Positions 15,998 to 23,111 of a stretch of 56,437 bases of DNA are shown one piece after another. The stretch comes from an uncultured Treponema sp. (GTDB taxonomy: Bacteria > Spirochaetota > Spirochaetia > Treponematales > Treponemataceae). The DNA lies in contig CALDIB010000040.1 of the NCBI GenBank assembly GCA_937902125.1, positions 1 to 56,437 on the forward strand. The letters are read 5' to 3'. Below the pieces are notes generated by a model. It made no database searches. It was not told where the DNA came from and saw nothing but the letters and a program-made list of their open reading frames with translations. The position numbers and the translations under genes were made by a program. Positions within the stretch are counted from its first letter, which is position 1, and each line of letters starts with the position of its first letter.

Positions 15998-17161
15998 ATG
16001 GCCGTTTCAAAAAAAGCGATAAAAAATAACGGTTACAAATTAAAGGGTTCTCTTAAAAAAAACGGCTTTGATCGTTGGCGGTATTTTTTTAACGGAGTCA
16101 ACACGGCAAGCGGGGAGGAGCGCCTGTTTTTTATTGAGCTTATGTCCGAAAATCCCGGCGTAAGCTATGAGCGGACCCTTTTGCCGCAAAAAGAAAAGGA
16201 AGAATCGATCAAGGCCGAAGACTTGCAGGCCGCCCTTTCTGGAAACATTGAAATCAAGGCTTCGGAGCAAGAAAAAATCATTCCCAGCTTTGCCTGCGTC
16301 CGCGCCGGCGTTTTTGGAAGCAGGCCCAAGCAATTGAGCAGATATTTTCCAAACAGCGAATTTGACATTCAAAAGCGCGGCTTTGGCATAAAGGCGGGCG
16401 GCTGCGCCTTTAGCGACAACGAGCTTTACGGAGTTGTCGCGGTTACCGAAATAGAAGCCCGTTCCTTTACCGAATGGGGCACGGCCGCCGGCCGCATGGA
16501 ATGGAATTTAAAGTACGAGCGGGATTTTGACGCTCCCGAAACCTCTTCAAAAAAAGGCGAGCGCTGGCTGGCCGGCGGCCTTACGGCGCGCTTTTCGGGA
16601 ATGGTTTCCCTTGACGGCCAGGAATACGCCGTGTCTCCCGACCATTCTTTTGGCTATGTGGACAAGTCTTGGGGAAGCGGCCTTCCGATTCCTTTTTGCC
16701 ATCTTTCTTCAAGCCGCCTGACAAGCATATTCACCGGCAAGGTTATGAAAAATTCCGGATTTGCTTTGGAAGGGGATTACGACGGCCGCCTTGTGGCTTT
16801 GGCGAAATTTGAAGGCGAAAGTTTTGGCTTTGGACCTCAGCAGAAAATCAAGAAATACACAAGCCAATGGTCTTGCGTAAGAAGTCCCGCCAACGACGGA
16901 AACGAAGAGCTCCATTGGTCGGCCAGCGTAAATTGCAAAAAATACATTCTTGACGTTGACGTGTTTTGCCTTGCCCGCGAAATGCAAGTCCAAGATTGTT
17001 TGATGCCTGACGGAAGCCTTTTAAAGGTTTTGCGGGGCGGAAGCGGCTCGGGCGAAATTCGCTTGTATAAGCAAATAAAAAAATCCTTGGAGCTTATTCA
17101 GCACGCAAAAATATTGGGCGCGGCTTGCGAATACGGAGAAAAGGACGAGGAGGACGACTGA
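15998..17161 (+). CDS. tocopherol cyclase-like / lipocalin-like protein
   Basis: A 387-residue protein without signal peptide or membrane helix. It resembles the tocopherol cyclase/CrtC-like double-lipocalin family by the segments GRMEWNLKYERDF and DHSFGYVDKSWGSGLPIPF (compare the family's GY.(D/E)K.WG...P motif). It ends in an acidic tail. In plants the family cyclises prenylquinols; bacterial members are mostly uncharacterised and may bind or modify lipids. AAGGTGG (15986-15992) precedes the ATG. A stand-alone gene with no neighbouring isoprenoid genes, so enzymatic activity is only a guess. Confidence 0.6.
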   Translation: MAVSKKAIKNNGYKLKGSLKKNGFDRWRYFFNGVNTASGEERLFFIELMSENPGVSYERTLLPQKEKEESIKAEDLQAALSGNIEIKASEQEKIIPSFACVRAGVFGSRPKQLSRYFPNSEFDIQKRGFGIKAGGCAFSDNELYGVVAVTEIEARSFTEWGTAAGRMEWNLKYERDFDAPETSSKKGERWLAGGLTARFSGMVSLDGQEYAVSPDHSFGYVDKSWGSGLPIPFCHLSSSRLTSIFTGKVMKNSGFALEGDYDGRLVALAKFEGESFGFGPQQKIKKYTSQWSCVRSPANDGNEELHWSASVNCKKYILDVDVFCLAREMQVQDCLMPDGSLLKVLRGGSGSGEIRLYKQIKKSLELIQHAKILGAACEYGEKDEEDD

Positions 17162-17171
17162 CCCTATTGTA

Positions 17172-17199
17172 TTGACAAACACTGCTGTTTTGTTATAAT
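17172..17199 (+). promoter_or_regulatory. strong promoter of the WD40-barrel operon, long leader
   Basis: Perfect TTGACA (17172-17177), 16-bp spacer, perfect TATAAT (17194-17199). Predicted start near 17206 leaves a leader of about 142 nt before the ATG at 17348, unusually long for this window and without a clear Shine-Dalgarno. Confidence 0.8.
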
Positions 17200-17347
17200 T
17201 AAACTTATCGATCAAATAAAGAATTTAAAATTATAACATTCTTTTTTATTTTTTAAAGTCAGCATTTATAAAAATTGATTCGCGGTTTTGGGGTTCGGGG
17301 AAAATTCCGCTGACGCTTATTTATGGAGATTTGAATTTTACTGTAAG

Positions 17348-19090
17348 ATGAACGCCCGGACACGCGCTCTTCAATTTGTTGTATTCTCTTATTTTTTGCT
17401 TGCCTCAAGAAGCTTGTGGTCTGAGGAAAGCAAAGGCGCCATAGGCTACAATCCAACCGACGGCCAAGCGTCCGCGTCTCTTTTGGGAGCGTCTCCAAGC
17501 CTAAAGACTCCAAGCCCAGTTCACGGCCTTTGCTGGAGCAACAACAACGGCCTTTTTGCCCTTACAGAACAAAACGCGGTTTTTATGCGCGACGGCTATG
17601 ACAGCCATTTGATTCACTCCATAGCCTATGACGGCGCGGTCAGCCTTCAGTTTGCCTATGACGTTGTGACTCAAAGCGACATGTTCATGGCCTTAAGCAA
17701 AGGCGGAAAATTCAGCGTTTGGAATTTTAACGACTTGCCCGCCGACATTATGATTTCTGGAGACGTTCCGCCGTCTTATTCCGTTCAGCTTGCCGGCGAC
17801 AAACGGGTTACGGCCAGCGCCTTTAGCCATTCGGGAAACCACATGGCCGTGGCCTTTGACGACGGCAGCATAAACATGTCAATCGTTTTGCATTACACAC
17901 AAAAGATTTCTGACAAAGAGTTGTCGGGCCATTTAGGAAACGTCTTTGCGCTTGACTTTAGCCGCAACGACGGATTTTTGGCAAGTTCAGGCCTTGACGA
18001 CAAGATAATAATTTGGCATTCGTCTGACGGCGGAAAAGTCAATGTCCTTCCGTTTTACAGCGGAAGCGGCGCCGGCGCCTTGTTCAATTCGGACTCGGCC
18101 TCAATCATTTCGCTTGAAAAGCCTGACTTGATAACGATTAGGGCCTTTGACGGAAGCCGCCTCATGGAAATAGAGCCCAACGGAAGCGGCGTCAAAGATT
18201 TAAAGATGACTTCAAACGGAAGGAACCTTGTGGCTTTGACCGCCGACGACAATCTTGAATTTTACGATTTGTCCACCGGCCAATATGTCGGCTATGTTCC
18301 GCCCTTTAATCAAACTTCTTTGACAAGCTTTGCCTTTAACAGCGACGACAGCGTTTTGCTGACGGGCCACGCCGACGGTTCGGTTTACAAGTTGCGCCTT
18401 GAAAATGTTTTCTTAAAGCCTGAGCAAAAGGCGCCAAAAAAGCGGGTTGTCGCCCCTGAAGAAGTTGTTGAAAAAGGAAGCCAATACACTGAAAGGGTAG
18501 GCGAAAAGCCCAAAAAAGAGCCAGAGCCTGAAACGCAAGCGGAACCCTTTGACAGCCAGCTTGCAATAAATCTTGGACTTGCCGGAAGAATGCTTCCAAG
18601 CCCATTCACTTTTGCCGTTGACATTGACGCAAAAGTCCGCTACCAGCTTAACCAAGTCTTTTATTTTGGAGGAGGCCTTGCCTTTGGCTTGGGATTTCCC
18701 AAAAAGGATTTTCCATATTCCTACACTTTGAATGGAAAAAAATACGACGCCCCGTATTTTTTAAACGGAAGCGTTTACGGAAGCGCGGGCTTTGTGGTGT
18801 CGTTTAAAAATAAAAAGGCTCCCTATTTATTTTTTGAGTTGGATCCAGGCGTTAGATTTGAGCGCCTTTATCAAAACAAAAACGGGGCGGTTGTCACCAC
18901 AAAATGGCGGCCGGCGTTTGCGATTGACGCGATGGTCGGCCTTGGCTGGAAATACTTTGAGGTTGGCGGCGGCTTGGACTTTGACACGATTTTGGGATTA
19001 AAGCCCCGCGCCATTGTTTGCGGAAAAATACCCATTCCGCTTAAGCCTAAAGGCGGCAAGAAAGTAAAAAAGTCGGAGGCAAGAATATGA
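17348..19090 (+). CDS. exported WD40 propeller fused to an outer-membrane-type beta-barrel domain
   Basis: A 580-residue protein. The N-terminus (MNARTRALQFVVFSYFLLASRSLWS) is a likely signal peptide. Residues about 55-350 carry WD40-like blades (LSGHLGNVFALDFSRNDGFLA, ...KIIIWHS, ALTADDNLEFYDL, TGHADGSVYKLRL). A charged Lys/Glu/Pro linker follows (about 355-395), then about 180 residues of amphipathic strands with Gly and aromatic residues (FYFGGGLAFGLGF, YFEVGGGLDF) that look like a small outer-membrane barrel. A propeller joined to a barrel suggests a surface or periplasmic protein-binding platform. The start lacks a good ribosome binding site; 17348 is chosen from the signal peptide. Overlaps the next gene by 4 nt. 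Confidence 0.7.
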   Translation: MNARTRALQFVVFSYFLLASRSLWSEESKGAIGYNPTDGQASASLLGASPSLKTPSPVHGLCWSNNNGLFALTEQNAVFMRDGYDSHLIHSIAYDGAVSLQFAYDVVTQSDMFMALSKGGKFSVWNFNDLPADIMISGDVPPSYSVQLAGDKRVTASAFSHSGNHMAVAFDDGSINMSIVLHYTQKISDKELSGHLGNVFALDFSRNDGFLASSGLDDKIIIWHSSDGGKVNVLPFYSGSGAGALFNSDSASIISLEKPDLITIRAFDGSRLMEIEPNGSGVKDLKMTSNGRNLVALTADDNLEFYDLSTGQYVGYVPPFNQTSLTSFAFNSDDSVLLTGHADGSVYKLRLENVFLKPEQKAPKKRVVAPEEVVEKGSQYTERVGEKPKKEPEPETQAEPFDSQLAINLGLAGRMLPSPFTFAVDIDAKVRYQLNQVFYFGGGLAFGLGFPKKDFPYSYTLNGKKYDAPYFLNGSVYGSAGFVVSFKNKKAPYLFFELDPGVRFERLYQNKNGAVVTTKWRPAFAIDAMVGLGWKYFEVGGGLDFDTILGLKPRAIVCGKIPIPLKPKGGKKVKKSEARI

Positions 19091-19671
19091 AAAAGATTTT
19101 TGCCGCCTTCTTTGTCCGCCTTGTTTTTGCCTTCGCCGTCTTTTGCGCCGCCTTTGCTTTTTGCGCCTGCAAGGACATTTCCGTGATGGTGGACGAGTAT
19201 AACGCCAATTGCCTGCACGAGCGGATTTGGGGAAATGACACCGCCTCAAATTTCAAGTATGACGCCAAACTTTTGATACCTGAAGAAAGCTATGAGTTTT
19301 CAAAGAACAAGACGCAAAGAATAACGCTTTCTTGCGTGTTTCCATGCAAGTGGTATTTAAAATACGACGACGGCGCGGAGGAAGACTATCCAGATGATCC
19401 AGACGAATACAGGAAGTATTTGGAAGACAGAATGGCGGGATTGTCCGACGTTCCAGACCCCGACGATCCGACAAATCCCGCCGTTACATACGCAAGCGTT
19501 TATCTTAACACAGGAAGGCGGCAAGCGGACAACGGCCAGTTTTACAACACGATAATCGAAATCTCTCCGGCGGCGACTGGACTTGCGCCCGGCGATTACA
19601 AGCTTTTTGTAATGACGTGGATGTTGGACTCTTATTACATAGACGTGGCGGAGGTGACAGTGACGGAATGA
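19087..19671 (+). CDS. lipoprotein of unknown function, coupled to the WD40-barrel gene
   Basis: A 194-residue lipoprotein: long hydrophobic signal with lipobox FAFCAC near residue 34-37, mature part starting KDISVMVDEY. It has two Cys in the mature region and an acidic Asp/Pro-rich stretch (EEDYPDDPDEY, DPDDPTNP). The ATG overlaps the upstream stop and GGAGGCAAGAAT precedes it, so it is translated with the WD40-barrel protein and may act with it at the outer membrane. Family not recognised. Confidence 0.7.
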   Translation: MKKIFAAFFVRLVFAFAVFCAAFAFCACKDISVMVDEYNANCLHERIWGNDTASNFKYDAKLLIPEESYEFSKNKTQRITLSCVFPCKWYLKYDDGAEEDYPDDPDEYRKYLEDRMAGLSDVPDPDDPTNPAVTYASVYLNTGRRQADNGQFYNTIIEISPAATGLAPGDYKLFVMTWMLDSYYIDVAEVTVTE

Positions 19672-19686
19672 TTTTTTTTTGTCGGA

Positions 19687-19714
19687 TTGCAGGATTTTTT
19701 CTGCAATGTATAAA
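19687..19714 (+). promoter_or_regulatory. possible promoter of the 663-residue lipoprotein gene
   Basis: TTGCAG (19687-19692), 16-bp spacer, TATAAA (19709-19714). The spacer overlaps a small dyad ATTGCAG/CTGCAAT. Confidence 0.5.
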
Positions 19715-19764
19715 GAGCGGATTATTATAAGTTTTATTTTTATGTTTTTTCACAAGGAGGATCT

Positions 19765-21756
19765 ATGAAAAACATTAAAACAATTTTTTCAAAGCTGTTT
19801 GTCCTAGCCCTCGCGGTTTCATTCTTCGCCGGCTGTTCAAACTCTTTTGATGTGGCGGAAGGCGCTTTGGGAGACTCCGCGCAGCCTGCCGGTTATGTGA
19901 GAGTTGTCTTGGGAAGCGTCAATTCCCGTACAATCTTGCCGACTGCATGGGACGACGCAAAAAAAGGCGCTTTGACCTATTACCTTTCTGGAACAGGAAC
20001 CCTTAGCGACGGAGCTGGTTCTTCAAAGACGCTTGCCCCGATGGTTCTTGACTATAGCAAGATTACCGGAACCACCGGCCAGGAAATTGAGCTTAGCCCC
20101 GGCACTTGGGACCTAACTTTAAGCGCCTATCAGTTGACGTCTTCGTCAGACACGCCGTCAGCGAGCAATATGGTCTTGACAGCCACCAACACAGGCATTA
20201 ACTTGACAACATCAGGCGCGACACAAGCCTTTAACCTTAAGCCAGTCGCGTCAACAAGCGCCACTGGAAGCGTCAGCATAACAGGCACTGTTAATTGCGG
20301 CCCCTACTTGAAGTTTGTAGTTCAGGATGTTGGAACGATTTCCAACGGATCCTTTGTGTCTGCCGCCAGCGGCACTTACAAGACGACTACAGATGTAAGC
20401 GCAAGCACAACGTCTAGCACAAGCCTGACATTCACATATGGCAATGACGTCGTTGCCGCCAATAATTACTACTATGTCGTTGACTTTTACAACGGCGACC
20501 CGGCTTCAGGCGGAGAGTCGCTTGGCCACTACCAGGAAGCCTTGGTTGTTGACGGCGGAAACATCTCTTCAAAGACAATCGCCTTGGGAGACTTCCTAAA
20601 CTCTCCTGCCACAAACCCAACGCAGCTTTCTGTTGACACTTCGTTCGCAAATGTTGGACAGGCCGCCAATATCGCTGTTCCAAATACCTTCCTTGCCACA
20701 TTCACTTGGAACGATCAGTCTGGAAATGAAACTGGCTTTGAGCTTAAGATTTACAAGGGAACGACAAGCGCCGGAACAACGACATATCCGACAGCCGCCA
20801 CCTACACAATCAAGAAGGATCAAATAACAATCGGAACCGCCGCGGGCGAAGTCGCCGCCGGTTCCAACGCTACTGGAACGGCTGATCCGACCATGGGCAA
20901 AAACGAAACAAAGGCCGCCGTTTTCCTTGAGACAGGCTACACATACAAGGCCTCTATCCGCGCCTACAACCGCTACGATGAGCTTGACGCTAGCGACACT
21001 CCGACTACAGTCACAAAGGTCAACAATGTCACTGGATCAGACATGGTCTACGGCATGTTCACTGTGGCTTACACTCTTGGCGACGCTAACGCTCTTGTTC
21101 AGATTGACGACGCCAACACGGACAGCAGCGCAATGTATGTTGTAGGCTATAACTACAACGAAGCCGCTCAAGATTTGATGGGTTATGTGGCCCACGGAAG
21201 CTCTTCTACTTCTTATCCGTACGTAACGATTAGCTCGGCGACAATGAAGTTCAAGAAATGGATAACTACTGTTGCCGCCATGACTTCGGACGAGATGGAC
21301 GCCGCCGCCGCTGTGACCAACATTCCGGCCGGAAACATCGACAACCTCAAGCTTACCGGAGTATGGAAGAGTGTTGCCAACGTTACTGTTGTTTTCCCTA
21401 GCTACGCGGACCTTGCAGCTTCTGTATGGATGAGCAGCTACAAGGTTGGAAGCGCTGCGGACGTAAATATTTCGACAAACGAACTTGTTGCTATCGCTGC
21501 TAGTACAGGCGATGCGATTGTCTTTACGTATGACGACAGCAAGGTTTCCAATGTGACTGCAAGCGTTACAAATGGACGCGACTCTGCGACCGCAACTGTG
21601 GACGCAAGCGCAAAGACTGTCACGTTTGACACAAGCTCTTTGTCAAACGCAGAAGGCCGCTGGTTCCTTACAATCTCCGGCGTTGGCGCCTACACAGACG
21701 CTGGCTCCGAAGAAACACGACAGGTTTCCCAAGAGTTTGTAATTACATTGAACTAA
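19765..21756 (+). CDS. large Ser/Thr/Ala-rich lipoprotein
   Basis: A 663-residue lipoprotein with signal MKNIKTIFSKLFVLALAVSF and lipobox FFAGC. The rest is low in Cys and rich in Thr, Ser, Ala and Gly, with beta-sandwich-like segments (GQEIELSPGTWDLTLSAYQL; ATFTWNDQSGNETGFELKIY, reminiscent of a fibronectin type III start) and no catalytic motif. AAGGAGG lies 8 nt before the ATG. Likely an abundant surface lipoprotein; ligand unknown. A strong bidirectional terminator follows after about 135 nt. Confidence 0.75.
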   Translation: MKNIKTIFSKLFVLALAVSFFAGCSNSFDVAEGALGDSAQPAGYVRVVLGSVNSRTILPTAWDDAKKGALTYYLSGTGTLSDGAGSSKTLAPMVLDYSKITGTTGQEIELSPGTWDLTLSAYQLTSSSDTPSASNMVLTATNTGINLTTSGATQAFNLKPVASTSATGSVSITGTVNCGPYLKFVVQDVGTISNGSFVSAASGTYKTTTDVSASTTSSTSLTFTYGNDVVAANNYYYVVDFYNGDPASGGESLGHYQEALVVDGGNISSKTIALGDFLNSPATNPTQLSVDTSFANVGQAANIAVPNTFLATFTWNDQSGNETGFELKIYKGTTSAGTTTYPTAATYTIKKDQITIGTAAGEVAAGSNATGTADPTMGKNETKAAVFLETGYTYKASIRAYNRYDELDASDTPTTVTKVNNVTGSDMVYGMFTVAYTLGDANALVQIDDANTDSSAMYVVGYNYNEAAQDLMGYVAHGSSSTSYPYVTISSATMKFKKWITTVAAMTSDEMDAAAAVTNIPAGNIDNLKLTGVWKSVANVTVVFPSYADLAASVWMSSYKVGSAADVNISTNELVAIAASTGDAIVFTYDDSKVSNVTASVTNGRDSATATVDASAKTVTFDTSSLSNAEGRWFLTISGVGAYTDAGSEETRQVSQEFVITLN

Positions 21757-21890
21757 CAGTTTTTTTTTCAGAGGCCGCGCCTTTGCGGTTTCTGAAAACA
21801 TTCTTTGTTGATTTACATTTGGCGCCGTTCCAAGGCTAATTCCGGGACAATGACCCCGGGGCTCTTGGACGGCAGTAACAACAAAAAAAA

Positions 21891-21921
21891 CGCCCTCGTT
21901 TTTTCCGAGGGCGTTTTTTTT
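21891..21921. terminator. bidirectional terminator
   Basis: CGCCCTCG (21891-21898) pairs with CGAGGGCG (21906-21913), with an A8 run before and a T-run after, serving the lipoprotein gene on + and the Rpn-like gene on -. A second GC-rich dyad, CCGGG/CCCGG, lies just before it. Confidence 0.92.
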
Positions 21922-21939
21922 TGTTGGCCTGCCTTTCAA

Positions 21940-22974
21940 CTAGGCCTTTGCCAATTGTTCTTTCAGTTTTTTCACTCGCTCTAGAGAAAGTCCAGTTATT
22001 TGCGAAATTTGACTTTCCGCCCCCATGCCCATTTTCAGCATCTTGGCCGCCGTTTCCTCGGCTTTTTGCATGGCGCCTTCTGCCCGGCCTTGCTGAATGC
22101 CCTCTACCCGGCCTTGCTGAATGCCCTCTACCCGGCCTTGTTGAATGCCCTCTACCCGACCTTGTTGAATTCCTTCTATCCGGCCTTGTTGAAAGCCTTC
22201 TTGCATTCCTCGCTTTAAGCCTTTTTTCTTTACCGCCTCCAGCTCAGAATAGTAGTCCCGCCAATAGGTGTCTATTGAGTTTTGCCGGAACCAGTATGCG
22301 TCGTCGTCGCTCATTTTTTTCGCTATTCTGTTCGCTTCCATAATTCCTTCCTCGCTTTTGGCAATTTTTTTGATGTAGTCCGTCTCTCTCTCGTCGTCGG
22401 CATAGGATAGAAACAAACCCCATTTTTGGAGGGGAGAGAGGCTTTCAACGGGAGTTCCGACAAGTTTTTTTATGGACAGCAAATCAATGTAGATGACGTT
22501 CAGCTTGTCGGAAAGTTCGTTCCCGCTTTTATCCCTCATACTATACCACGACAGTTCGCTTTTGTCACCCTTTTTGTAATGAAAATTCAAAACGGAAATC
22601 TGATAGACTTTGCCGGCCTTCCACTGTCCTCCTTTTTTCGCGTTGTTGTTCAAAAGGCGGGCGGCCTGAATTTCGCTTCTGACGGCAAAGTCGTATTCCC
22701 GGTCTCGGCCTTGAACTTCAATGGCCGCTTTTTCTCCGTCGTCAAAGGTCACGCTCACGTCAAAGGACATTTGCATTTGCGACGGCGAGCTTGCGGCCGG
22801 CTCGTTTTCCGTCAGCTTCAGGCGCTTGATTTTTCGGCCTATGACGCTTGACAAAAACGACTGGAGCGCCAAATCAGAGCCCTTTGTTCCTTGCGTGAAT
22901 ATCGCCTTAAAGTTTATGTCCAAGCGAAGATTCAAAATGGCCGTGGGAGAGGGCCTTAAAACTTTTTTTTCCAT
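21940..22974 (-). CDS. Rpn-like PD-(D/E)XK nuclease with QGR tandem repeats
   Basis: A 344-residue protein. The N-terminal nuclease core has DVSVTFDDGEKAAIEVQGRD, matching the D...ExQ pattern of Rpn/transposase-like nucleases, then ALQSFLSSVIGRKI-type and YQISVLNFHY segments typical of the family. Residues about 260-305 are five tandem copies of (F/I)QQGR(I/V/A)EG, followed by a helical tail ending TGLSLERVKKLKEQL. The start at 22974 is set by AGGAGG 9 nt upstream; an in-frame extension to 23016 overlaps that site. It is a paralogue in type, not a copy, of the gene at 3193-4041. Confidence 0.85.
   Translation of the reverse strand: MEKKVLRPSPTAILNLRLDINFKAIFTQGTKGSDLALQSFLSSVIGRKIKRLKLTENEPAASSPSQMQMSFDVSVTFDDGEKAAIEVQGRDREYDFAVRSEIQAARLLNNNAKKGGQWKAGKVYQISVLNFHYKKGDKSELSWYSMRDKSGNELSDKLNVIYIDLLSIKKLVGTPVESLSPLQKWGLFLSYADDERETDYIKKIAKSEEGIMEANRIAKKMSDDDAYWFRQNSIDTYWRDYYSELEAVKKKGLKRGMQEGFQQGRIEGIQQGRVEGIQQGRVEGIQQGRVEGIQQGRAEGAMQKAEETAAKMLKMGMGAESQISQITGLSLERVKKLKEQLAKA
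22075..22194 (-). repeat. five tandem 24-bp repeats inside the Rpn-like gene
   Basis: Five in-frame 24-bp units at 22075, 22099, 22123, 22147 and 22171. The central three or four are nearly identical and the outer ones more diverged. Being a multiple of three, copy number can change without loss of frame. Confidence 0.9.
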
Positions 22975-23076
22975 AAGGGAATTCCTCCTAATAATGGGTT
23001 GATTGCTTTTTGTCACATATAAGATATAAATTTCTTTGCGTTTTTTTACGCTTTTTTTTGGAAAATTTAAAAAAAT

Positions 23077-23105
23077 TTGCCGCTTTTAAAAATTATTGCT
23101 ATTTT
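23077..23105 (+). promoter_or_regulatory. clpB promoter, predicted leaderless
   Basis: TTGCCG (23077-23082), 17-bp spacer, TATTTT (23100-23105). Predicted start is position 23112, the A of the ATG. No CIRCE dyad (HrcA site) is seen. Confidence 0.55.
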
Positions 23106-23111
23106 AAAGGT

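Noticed and set aside
22075..22194. 24-bp tandem repeats as a CRISPR or intergenic repeat array
   Set aside because: The units are contiguous without spacers and encode an in-frame peptide repeat of the Rpn-like protein.
21921..22343. Plus-strand open frame with Leu/Pro-rich repeats
   Set aside because: It is the reverse complement of the QGR repeat region of the Rpn-like gene and has no ribosome binding site.
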